NCBI RefSeq assembly: GCF_023242475.1
Contig: NZ_JALJFG010000038.1
Span: forward strand, 1 to 63,528
Length of the DNA: 63,528 nucleotides
Direction of reading: 5' to 3'
Source: Pseudomonas sp. MWU15-20650
GTDB lineage: Bacteria > Pseudomonadota > Gammaproteobacteria > Pseudomonadales > Pseudomonadaceae
The translations under genes and the position numbers were made by a program. The stretch's first letter is position 1. Each line of letters begins with the position of its first letter. Of this stretch, positions 17,933-25,168 are shown piece by piece. A model generated the notes under the pieces. It ran no database searches. It had not been told where the DNA came from and worked only from the letters and a program-made list of their open reading frames with translations.

Positions 17933-20626
17933 ATGCCCCTGACGCCGTCACTGACTAAACCCCTGGCCCCTTCGTGGGCCAACCGCTTCAAAGAGCAAAG
18001 CCTTGAGCGCGGGCGACGCTACGCCTTGGAGAACCGCGTGCGGATCGTCGAGTCCGGCGACAGCACCATCGTAGCCAGTTGCGAAGGCTCGGGCGGCAAC
18101 GTTTACCGGCAGACCATCTCACTGCGTGAATCCGCCAAGGGCACGTTGATCCTGGTGGACAGCCGCTGCACCTGCCCGGTGCACACCAACTGCAAACACA
18201 TCGCGGCGGTGCTGCTCAAGGTCCAGGAAACCCTGGCCTACCCGGCCGCCGCGCAAGATGCCGAGCTGCTGGAAAAACTCCAGGCCGTGCTGGATAACCG
18301 CGTGGTATTGCCACAAGTGGTGATGGACGATGTGTTGCCAATACCACGCTTGTGGCTGGCCAGTGTCGAATTCAGTGCGTTCGAACCGCGCAACGGCAAG
18401 ATGCAGCGCTATATCCAGCACCGCGCGGCGCTGTCGTTCAACTACCTGGGCAACTACGTCAGCGGGCAAAAGAACGCCGACATCGTGGTTCGCCAGGAGA
18501 CCCAGAGCCTGCGCATCAAGCGACATCCGGAGCGCGAGCAACCCTATCGCGAGCAACTGCGCCTGCTGGGGTTCAAGATCGCCACGCGCCAGAGCAAGGC
18601 CCTGCCGGAAAGTGCCGGCGAGCTGTTTGAGATGGTCAATGACAGTGCCTGGCTGAACTTCACGCTCAATGCATCCCCGACCCTGCGCGCCGAAGGGTGG
18701 GAGCTGCAGATCGATGAGGATTTCGGTTTCGACCTGAGCCCGGTAGACGACTGGTACGCCACCGTCGATGAAGGCCCCGAGCGCGACTGGTTCGACCTGG
18801 AGCTGGGGATCATCGTCAATGGCGAGCGCCTGAGCTTACTGCCTATCCTGCTCAACCTGATGCGCTCCCACACCGAGATCCTCAACCCGGAGAAACTCGC
18901 ACGGCGGCGTGATGATGAACTGATCCTGGTGAACATCCCCGGCCTGCCCAACGGCGGCCATGGTCCGCTGCAAGTGGCACTCCCCTACGGACGCTTGAAA
19001 CCGGTGCTGGCCACGCTCGGCGAGTTTTACCTGCAGGAGTCCGGCACCACGACATTGCGCCTGGCCAAGGCTGACGCGATTCGCCTCAACCCGCTGGAAG
19101 ATCTGCCGCTGCAATGGGAAGGCGGCGAGAAGATCCGCAACTTCGCCCAACGCCTGCGCGACATCAAGGATTTCACCTGCGCCGCCCCCGAAGGCTTGAA
19201 CGCGACACTGCGTCCATACCAGCTGGAAGGCTTGAGCTGGATGCAGTCGCTGCGCCAGTTGGATGTGGGCGGGATTCTTGCGGATGACATGGGCCTGGGC
19301 AAAACCCTGCAGACCCTGGCGCACATCCTCACCGAAAAAGCCGCAGGCCGCCTGGATCGACCGTGCATGGTGGTGATGCCCACCAGCCTGATCCCCAACT
19401 GGCTCGACGAAGCCGCGCATTTCACCCCGCAACTCAAGGTGCTGGCGCTCTACGGTGCCGGGCGCAAGAAACACTTCCCCAACCTGCAGGACTACGACCT
19501 GCTGTTGACCACCTATGCGCTGCTGCCCAAAGACATTGAACGACTCGCCGCCCTGCCCTTGCATGTCTTGATCCTCGATGAGGCCCAGTACATCAAGAAC
19601 CCTTCGAGCAAGGCCGCCCAGGCCGCGCGTGAGCTGAACGCACGACAGCGCCTGTGCCTCAGCGGCACGCCCCTGGAAAACCACCTGGGCGAACTGTGGT
19701 CGCTGTTCCACTTCCTATTGCCGGGCTGGCTGGGCGATGTGAAAAGCTTCAACCGTGATTACCGCGTACCCATCGAAAAACGCGCCAGTGATGTGCGACT
19801 GCAACACCTCAATGGTCGGATCAAGCCGTTCCTGCTACGCCGTACCAAGGAGCAAGTGGCGACAGAGCTGCCGCCCAAGACCGAGATCATCCACTGGGTC
19901 GAGCTCAACGAGGCCCAGCGTGATGTGTACGAAACCATGCGCCTGGCCATGGATAAAAAGGTTCGCGACGAGATTACCCGCAAGGGCGTGGCCCGCAGCC
20001 AGATCATCATCCTTGAAGCACTGCTCAAGTTGCGCCAGGTGTGCTGCGACTTGCGCCTGGTCAACGATGCCACCCTGCCGGCCCGTGGCAGCAGCTCGGG
20101 CAAACTCGACAGCCTGATGGAAATGCTTGAAGAGCTGTTTGAGGAAGGTCGCCGGATTCTGCTGTTTTCCCAGTTCACCTCGATGCTGAGCCTGATCGAA
20201 GTCGAACTGAAAAAACGCGAAATTGCCTACGCGTTACTGACCGGTCAGACACGTGATCGGCGCACGCCGGTAAAGGACTTCCAGAGCGGGAAACTGCAGA
20301 TTTTTCTGATCAGCCTCAAAGCCGGTGGCGTAGGCTTGAACCTCACTGAAGCTGACACCGTGATTCACTACGACCCCTGGTGGAACCCGGCCACGGAAAA
20401 CCAGGCTACCGACCGCGCGTATCGCATCGGCCAAGAGAAGCCGGTATTCGTGTACAAGATGATTGCCCGGGGCACGGTGGAGGAGAAAATCCAGCACCTG
20501 CAAAAGGAAAAATCAGACCTGGCCGCCGGCGTGCTCGATGGGCGTACGACCGGAGATTGGCAGTTGGCCAACGAGGATATCGAAGCGTTGTTTGCACCGC
20601 TGCCCAACAAACAAGAAAAGCGCTGA
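17933..20626 (+). CDS. SWIM zinc-finger SNF2-family helicase
   Basis: The 897-residue product is a bacterial SNF2/RapA-like ATPase. The N-terminal SWIM finger reads CTCPVHTNCKH (about residues 80-90, CxC...CxH). A Bacterial SNF2-associated region follows. The helicase core has Walker A DDMGLGKTLQT near residue 450, the box-II LDEAQYIKN near 548, and C-terminal motifs SLKAGGVGLNLT and NQATDRAYRIGQ. A DNA- or RNA polymerase-remodelling role is inferred from the family; substrate unknown. It follows mfd and csiV closely, so a link to stalled transcription complexes is conceivable but unproven. Confidence 0.9.
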   Translation: MPLTPSLTKPLAPSWANRFKEQSLERGRRYALENRVRIVESGDSTIVASCEGSGGNVYRQTISLRESAKGTLILVDSRCTCPVHTNCKHIAAVLLKVQETLAYPAAAQDAELLEKLQAVLDNRVVLPQVVMDDVLPIPRLWLASVEFSAFEPRNGKMQRYIQHRAALSFNYLGNYVSGQKNADIVVRQETQSLRIKRHPEREQPYREQLRLLGFKIATRQSKALPESAGELFEMVNDSAWLNFTLNASPTLRAEGWELQIDEDFGFDLSPVDDWYATVDEGPERDWFDLELGIIVNGERLSLLPILLNLMRSHTEILNPEKLARRRDDELILVNIPGLPNGGHGPLQVALPYGRLKPVLATLGEFYLQESGTTTLRLAKADAIRLNPLEDLPLQWEGGEKIRNFAQRLRDIKDFTCAAPEGLNATLRPYQLEGLSWMQSLRQLDVGGILADDMGLGKTLQTLAHILTEKAAGRLDRPCMVVMPTSLIPNWLDEAAHFTPQLKVLALYGAGRKKHFPNLQDYDLLLTTYALLPKDIERLAALPLHVLILDEAQYIKNPSSKAAQAARELNARQRLCLSGTPLENHLGELWSLFHFLLPGWLGDVKSFNRDYRVPIEKRASDVRLQHLNGRIKPFLLRRTKEQVATELPPKTEIIHWVELNEAQRDVYETMRLAMDKKVRDEITRKGVARSQIIILEALLKLRQVCCDLRLVNDATLPARGSSSGKLDSLMEMLEELFEEGRRILLFSQFTSMLSLIEVELKKREIAYALLTGQTRDRRTPVKDFQSGKLQIFLISLKAGGVGLNLTEADTVIHYDPWWNPATENQATDRAYRIGQEKPVFVYKMIARGTVEEKIQHLQKEKSDLAAGVLDGRTTGDWQLANEDIEALFAPLPNKQEKR

Positions 20627-20646
20627 CGATTAGATCGCTATCACCC

Positions 20647-20766
20647 GCAAGCCCGCTCGCACATTTGCAATGCCCCCCCTGTGGGAACTGGCTTGCCTGC
20701 GATGGCCATAGGTCTCTACACCATTACCGTCGAACGCAAAATCTGTGACAAATCGGCTGTTGTGGC
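20647..20766. repeat. Composite interspersed repeat
   Basis: GCAAGCCCGCTCGCACATTTGC-like unit facing CTGTGGGAACTGGCTTGCC, joined to the core GGTCTCTACACCATTACCGT..GGCTGTTGTGGC (20711-20766) that is shared with 11942-11998 (reverse) and 63331-63386. Lies between the convergent helicase and nagZ genes. Confidence 0.75.
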
Positions 20767-20779
20767 AGCAACGCGGTTT

Positions 20780-21790
20780 TCAGCCGATCAACTGGGCATC
20801 CCGCAACGCGGTCAGCGCTGCCAGCCAGCGCGGATCCTGCTTATAGTCCGTCGAAGCAATCGCCTGCCCACGCATACGCGCAATGCGCGCCGAGGGCGTC
20901 ACCTTCATCCGCTGCGCCGCGGTAAGCGCAAGCTCCGCCGCCGCACGATCGTTACACACCAAGCCCATGTCGCAGCCGGCCGTCAGCGCCGCTTCAATCC
21001 GACTGGCAGCATCGCCGACCACATGGGCACCGGCCATGGACAGGTCATCACTGAAAATCACCCCATCAAACTGCAGCTCACCCCGCAGGATGCCCTGCAA
21101 CCAACGGCGCGAAAAACCAGCGGGCTGGGCATCCACCTGTGGGTAAATGACGTGAGCCGGCATCACCGCCGCCAACTGCTTGCTCAGGCGTGCGAAAGGC
21201 ACCAGGTCATTGGCGCGAATCTGTTCCAAGGTGCGTTCGTCATTGGGAATCGCAACGTGGGAATCGGCTTCAGCCCAGCCATGACCCGGAAAGTGTTTAC
21301 CGGTGGCGGCCATGCCGGCGCTGTTCATGCCACGGATAAAGGCACCGGCGAGCACGGCAGCGCGCTCGGGGTCACCTTCGAAGGAACGGGTGCCGACAAC
21401 GGCGCTGCGCTGGTAGTCCAGGTCCAGCACCGGAGCGAAGCTCAGGTCGAGGCCGACCGCCAGAACCTCGGTGGCCATGATCCAGCCGCACTGCTCGGCC
21501 AAGTATTCAGCGTTGGGTTTATCCGCCAGCGTACGCATGGCCGGCAGGCGCACGAAGCCCTGGCGCAGGCGCTGCACGCGGCCGCCCTCCTGATCGACCG
21601 CCAGCAACAGGTCCGGGCGCACGGCGCGAATCGCCGCGCTCAACTCTCGCACCTGGCGTGGGTGCTCGATATTGCGCGCAAACATGATCAAGCCGCCCAC
21701 TTCCGGTTGGCGCAACAAATGACGATCCTCGGCCGTCAACCAAGTACCGGCAACGTCGACCATCAAAGAACCTTGCAGGGCAGCACTCAT
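20780..21790 (-). CDS. nagZ: Beta-N-acetylhexosaminidase NagZ
   Basis: Cytosolic GH3 glycosidase that releases GlcNAc from muropeptides during cell-wall recycling; its products control AmpR/ampC in pseudomonads. The 336 residues match the single-domain family. The diagnostic KHFPGHG is at 165-171 with the catalytic dyad D176/H178 (DSH), and the nucleophile is D248 in VIFSDDLSMAGA. It is on the same strand as psrA upstream, 144 bp apart, as in other Pseudomonas. Confidence 0.96.
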   Translation of the reverse strand: MSAALQGSLMVDVAGTWLTAEDRHLLRQPEVGGLIMFARNIEHPRQVRELSAAIRAVRPDLLLAVDQEGGRVQRLRQGFVRLPAMRTLADKPNAEYLAEQCGWIMATEVLAVGLDLSFAPVLDLDYQRSAVVGTRSFEGDPERAAVLAGAFIRGMNSAGMAATGKHFPGHGWAEADSHVAIPNDERTLEQIRANDLVPFARLSKQLAAVMPAHVIYPQVDAQPAGFSRRWLQGILRGELQFDGVIFSDDLSMAGAHVVGDAASRIEAALTAGCDMGLVCNDRAAAELALTAAQRMKVTPSARIARMRGQAIASTDYKQDPRWLAALTALRDAQLIG

Positions 21791-21934
21791 AAACCTTCCT
21801 TAAATAACGCACACAACCCGTCAGCCTCATGAAGCGCGAGCAGCGCATCGAGAATAACGGGTTGCGAGTCAATAGCTGAATTCGGCATGGCGGCTAGCTT
21901 AGCGGATGCAAGCGGCCGCGCACACCCAGAGCGG

Positions 21935-22642
21935 TCAAACCTTGGCGGCGACCGGAGCGGATTTGCTACGCGGGCGCAACTGGGCCGCAGCCATGGCCTG
22001 GTCGGTCACACCGGTCTCGGCGCGCATGCCGGCGGCAAGGAACGGCACCATCAGGCGCATCACCTGCTCAATCGAGGTGTTCACACCGAAATCGGTTTCG
22101 GCGATCGCCCGCAACGCCTTGATCCCCGACATGCTGAATGCCGCGGCGCCGAGCATGAAGTGCACGCGCCAGAACAGTTCGATAGGGGGAATACGCGGGG
22201 CGGCCTCGTTGACCAACAGCATATAGCGGCGGAAAACCTTGCCGTACATGTCTTCCAGGTAACGGCGCAGGTGGCCTTGGCTCTGGCTGAACGCCAGGCC
22301 CAGCAGGCGCATGAAGATCGACAGGTCGTTACCACTTCGCGGTTGGACGACCAAGGCTTGCTCAACGAGGATTTCCAGCAAGTCTTCCAGGCTCGGCTTG
22401 TGCTCGGGCTTGGCCTGGCGGCGTTCGAGTTCACGGTCGAGGCTGGCGCAGAACGGGCCCAGGAAGCGCGAGAATACCGCCTGGATCAAGGCTTTTTTCG
22501 AGCCGAAATGGTAGTTCACTGCGGCGAGGTTAACCCCGGCCTTGCTGGTGATCAGACGCAATGAGGTTTCAGCAAATCCTTTTTCCGCGAACAACTGCTC
22601 GGCAGCATCGAGAATGCGTTCAACGGTTTCCGACTGGGCCAT
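21935..22642 (-). CDS. psrA: TetR-family fatty-acid-responsive regulator PsrA
   Basis: The 235-residue repressor/activator has an N-terminal TetR helix-turn-helix (residues about 5-55, SLRLITSKAGVNLAAVNYHF). PsrA in Pseudomonas senses long-chain acyl groups, represses itself and fadBA, and activates rpoS. ATG 22642 (MAQSETVERILDAAE) is chosen as the known PsrA N-terminus, with GGAG upstream; the open frame extends six codons further. Two overlapping PsrA-type operators sit 16-42 bp before the start, fitting autorepression. Its presumed target fadBA lies 7-9 kb downstream in this window. Confidence 0.94.
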   Translation of the reverse strand: MAQSETVERILDAAEQLFAEKGFAETSLRLITSKAGVNLAAVNYHFGSKKALIQAVFSRFLGPFCASLDRELERRQAKPEHKPSLEDLLEILVEQALVVQPRSGNDLSIFMRLLGLAFSQSQGHLRRYLEDMYGKVFRRYMLLVNEAAPRIPPIELFWRVHFMLGAAAFSMSGIKALRAIAETDFGVNTSIEQVMRLMVPFLAAGMRAETGVTDQAMAAAQLRPRSKSAPVAAKV

Positions 22643-22657
22643 GGCTACTCCGCCTGA

Positions 22658-22684
22658 CAAACACTTGTTTGAAACATACGTTTC
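22658..22684. promoter_or_regulatory. Two overlapping PsrA operators
   Basis: CAAACACTTGTTTG at 22658-22671 and GAAACATACGTTTC at 22671-22684 share one base. Both fit the published PsrA pattern (G/C)AAAC-N2-4-GTTT(G/C). They lie directly upstream of psrA. Confidence 0.85.
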
Positions 22685-22861
22685 AGAGTGTGTATTGTCA
22701 AGCCTGCGGGTCCGCTTTCCGGCCGGGCAGTCACCTGATTCAGGCGCTATTTAATCACATCCTTACCGGTCTGTAGGCAGCGCTGTCTCTGCCCTGTAGG
22801 TCGGGTGACGAATGACCGTCCAGCGGAGTGCCCAAAAAGGATGATTGCCAAGCGCAGTTCA

Positions 22862-22896
22862 CTGTATATAATCCCAGTCACTGTATAAAAAGACAG
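22862..22896 (+). promoter_or_regulatory. Two LexA (SOS) boxes
   Basis: CTGTATATAATCCCAG (22862-22877) and CTGTATAAAAAGACAG (22881-22896) both match CTG-N10-CAG. They are 3 bp apart and end 10 bp before the lexA ATG, a double-box layout known for autoregulated lexA. Confidence 0.93.
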
Positions 22897-22906
22897 AGCG
22901 ATCGAC

Positions 22907-23515
22907 ATGCTAAAACTGACGCCACGCCAAGCTGAGATTCTGGCTTTTATCAAGCGCTGCCTCGATGATAACGGCTACCCACCGACACGCGCAGAGATCG
23001 CGCTGGAACTGGGCTTCAAATCCCCGAACGCCGCCGAAGAACACCTCAAGGCACTTGCTCGCAAAGGCGCGATCGAGATGACCCCTGGGGCGTCACGCGG
23101 TATTCGCATCCCTGGCTTCGAAGCCAAGGCCGACGAATCGACACTGCCCATCATCGGTCGAGTGGCTGCCGGTGCGCCGATCCTGGCGCAGCAGCATGTC
23201 GAAGAATCCTGCAACATCAACCCGACCTTCTTCCATCCGCGCGCCGACTATCTATTGCGCGTCCACGGCATGAGCATGAAGGATGTGGGCATTTTCGATG
23301 GCGACCTGCTGGCCGTCCACACCACTCGCGAAGCCCGTAATGGCCAGATCGTCGTCGCCCGTATCGGCGATGAAGTGACCGTAAAGCGCTTCAAACGCGA
23401 AGGCAGCAAGGTCTGGCTCCTGGCCGAAAACCCTGAGTTCGCCCCGATTGAAGTGAACCTGAAAGATCAGGACCTGGTGATCGAAGGCTTGAGTGTCGGC
23501 GTCATTCGCCGCTAA
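22907..23515 (+). CDS. lexA: SOS repressor LexA
   Basis: The 202-residue repressor has an N-terminal winged helix (residues 1-70), the self-cleavage bond A88-G89 (RVAAGAP), catalytic S123 (HGMSMKD) and K160 (EVTVKRF). On DNA damage, RecA filaments trigger self-cleavage. Two SOS boxes directly upstream show autorepression. The sulA-like gene begins 10 bp after its stop, so both are SOS-induced together. Confidence 0.97.
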   Translation: MLKLTPRQAEILAFIKRCLDDNGYPPTRAEIALELGFKSPNAAEEHLKALARKGAIEMTPGASRGIRIPGFEAKADESTLPIIGRVAAGAPILAQQHVEESCNINPTFFHPRADYLLRVHGMSMKDVGIFDGDLLAVHTTREARNGQIVVARIGDEVTVKRFKREGSKVWLLAENPEFAPIEVNLKDQDLVIEGLSVGVIRR

Positions 23516-23525
23516 AGGAGACATC

Positions 23526-23999
23526 ATGCAGCTCGTGCACACCCCACAACACACACAACTGTCACTGTTTGAAGCCTTTATGGCCCAACCTCTCGCGCCT
23601 ATTCTCAAGGAAACGGTCGAAGCTCCCTGGGGCTGCGAACCTGAGGCGTTCAGTGAATTGTCGTTGCGCGGTGCAGCAGGAAGCTGCCTGAGCCTGCTGG
23701 CGCCGATCCTTCGTGAACTGAGCGAGGAGCAAGACGCGCGCTGGCTGACGCTGATCGCCCCGCCCGCCAGCCTGACCCAAGCCTGGCTGCGGGACGCCGG
23801 CCTCAACCGCGAGCGCATCCTGCTCCTGCAACCGCGCGGTACGCAAAGCGCTCAGCAATTGACCTGCGAAGCCCTGCGCCTGGGTCGTAGCCACACCGTG
23901 GTGAGCTGGCTCAACCCGTTGAATACCACTGCCAAGGCACAGCTGATCAGCGCCGCACGTACCGGCGATGCGCAGAGCTTGAATATTCGATTGGGGTAA
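23526..23999 (+). CDS. sulA: SOS cell-division inhibitor SulA-like
   Basis: The 157-residue protein downstream of lexA corresponds to the Pseudomonas SulA that blocks FtsZ assembly during SOS. It has a RecA-like SulA fold segment (SLLAPILRELSEEQDARWLTLIAPPASLTQAWL) and a C-terminal part with LGRSHTVVSWLNPL. ATG 23526 is chosen because AAAGGAGAC precedes it; the frame extends 11 codons upstream into the end of lexA. It has no SOS box of its own, so expression relies on the lexA promoter. Confidence 0.9.
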   Translation: MQLVHTPQHTQLSLFEAFMAQPLAPILKETVEAPWGCEPEAFSELSLRGAAGSCLSLLAPILRELSEEQDARWLTLIAPPASLTQAWLRDAGLNRERILLLQPRGTQSAQQLTCEALRLGRSHTVVSWLNPLNTTAKAQLISAARTGDAQSLNIRLG

Positions 24000-24020
24000 T
24001 TCGGTGTGCCGCAGGCTATC

Positions 24021-24059
24021 CCTGTGGGAGGGCCTGTTGTGGCGAGCGGGCTTGCCCCA
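24021..24059. repeat. Partial GC-rich interspersed repeat
   Basis: CCTGTGGGAG then TGTTGTGGCGAGCGGGCTTG, one arm of the repeat family seen at 11794 and 63329. It sits between the convergent ends of sulA and the small gene at 24061. Confidence 0.6.
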
Positions 24060-24060
24060 C

Positions 24061-24294
24061 TTAATGAAGAACCCGCGGTCCGTCTTCTTTCTCTGGCTCG
24101 CCTTCAGCCAGGCGCCCCGCCATCTGTACACCAACACTCAGCATGGCTTTTGCTACTTCTACGTGCTGGCCTTGCAGGAACGCTTTGGCATCTTCGGAAA
24201 AATCCAGAATAACCAGAGAACCCTCGTCCTCAGCCCGACGCAGCTCGATTCGGCCATCAGGCAACTCAACAATTTCCAGAAAGGACGTTGGCAT
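24061..24294 (-). CDS. Small conserved Pseudomonas protein (77 residues)
   Basis: Product begins MPTSFLEIVELPDGRIELRR and ends with an acidic/basic tail (EGEPEKEDGPRVLH). It is conserved in this position beside sulA in other pseudomonads (PA3009-type) but has no function known to me. No signal peptide or TM segment is visible. ATG 24294 has GGAGAA 9 bp upstream; the frame remains open for 47 more codons upstream, which look non-coding. The gap to the next gene upstream (24425) is 130 bp, so it may have its own promoter. Confidence 0.7.
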   Translation of the reverse strand: MPTSFLEIVELPDGRIELRRAEDEGSLVILDFSEDAKAFLQGQHVEVAKAMLSVGVQMAGRLAEGEPEKEDGPRVLH

Positions 24295-24424
24295 AAAAGT
24301 CTGTTCTCCACGAAAGGCGGGGATTATATCAGCCATCCACTCAACCCCGCAGAGGATCTGGACAGGTTTCTTTACAGCATGATGAATGGTGCACACTGCG
24401 ATGCACCGCAATAACGGGTGTGCT

Positions 24425-24946
24425 TCAGCACTCATTCAATCCTTCACGAAAGCGCAGCGCCATCTTTTTCAGCTCCTGGCGCCAACCTTCCAACTCTTCC
24501 CGGCTCAACGGCTTCGGCTCTTCTTCGGCCACCGCCACCGCCACGATCAACGGCTGGGTCACATCGCCCTTGGGCACGTGGGGAACGCGCGGCGGTTGAA
24601 ACATATCCGAATGGGCCTTCAGCAGACGGGCTACCCAGCTATCGGGGCTCTGGGCCATTTCCACCAGCTCAGCCAGCTCGGGAATCGCCATGCTGTCGAG
24701 CACGTCACGACTCATGATCATTTCCGCCCGAGGTGCGCCCGCCTGGGGCAATCGGTAGAACCCGGCGATTTCATGGCACAGCCCCAACAATGCACCGTAC
24801 AGATGGAACAAAGCGGCTTCACGCCCCGCCTGGACCAACGCGATGGCATTCATCTCCCTCCCATCCTCCGCACGGCCAAGAGCTTCCAGGGATAAACCCG
24901 CGAAGTAAATTTTCTGGTTGGTACGGGTATAGAGTTCGTTGGCCAT
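24425..24946 (-). CDS. DUF6586-like conserved protein
   Basis: The 173-residue, mostly helical protein begins MANELYTRTNQKIYFAGL. It is conserved in Pseudomonas between sulA and topA (PA3010-type); function unknown. No signal peptide is seen; the hydrophobic stretch AALFHLYGALLGLCHEIAGF is probably a buried helix rather than a membrane span. ATG 24946 is used, with GGAG 10 bp upstream; longer upstream reading frame overlaps a repeat and is rejected. Confidence 0.72.
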   Translation of the reverse strand: MANELYTRTNQKIYFAGLSLEALGRAEDGREMNAIALVQAGREAALFHLYGALLGLCHEIAGFYRLPQAGAPRAEMIMSRDVLDSMAIPELAELVEMAQSPDSWVARLLKAHSDMFQPPRVPHVPKGDVTQPLIVAVAVAEEEPKPLSREELEGWRQELKKMALRFREGLNEC

Positions 24947-24986
24947 GACGGCAAATCTCCACAACGAATAGGCGTGATGCTGAGTG

Positions 24987-25116
24987 TGTAGGAGCGAGCT
25001 TACTGTGGCGAAGGAGCTTGCTCCCGCTCGACTGCGTAGCAGTCGCCAGCTATTGGGGGGGCGCTTCGCACCCCAGCGCAAGCAAGCTTGCTCGCCACAA
25101 CAAGCTCAATCCTACA
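24987..25116. repeat. Long imperfect inverted repeat (REP/ERIC-like)
   Basis: TGTAGGAGCGAGCTTACTG at the left pairs with CAAGCTCAATCCTACA at the right, with inner arms GGCGAAGGAGCTTGCTCC and CTTGCTCGCC. The whole could form a roughly 130-nt hairpin between the DUF6586 gene and topA. Confidence 0.65.
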
Positions 25117-25122
25117 GTAAGC

Positions 25123-25150
25123 AAAAGCCGTCTATACAGACGGCTTTTGG
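25123..25150 (-). terminator. Rho-independent terminator of topA
   Basis: AAAAGCCGTCT-ATAC-AGACGGCTTTT, an 11-bp perfect stem (25123-25133 with 25138-25148). It lies 20 bp after the topA stop and can act in both directions. Confidence 0.88.
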
Positions 25151-25168
25151 CGTTAACAGACTAGCGGA

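Noticed and set aside
24425..25081. N-terminal extension of the DUF6586-like gene
   Set aside because: The extra 45 codons run into an inverted repeat; MANELYTRTN has a ribosome site.
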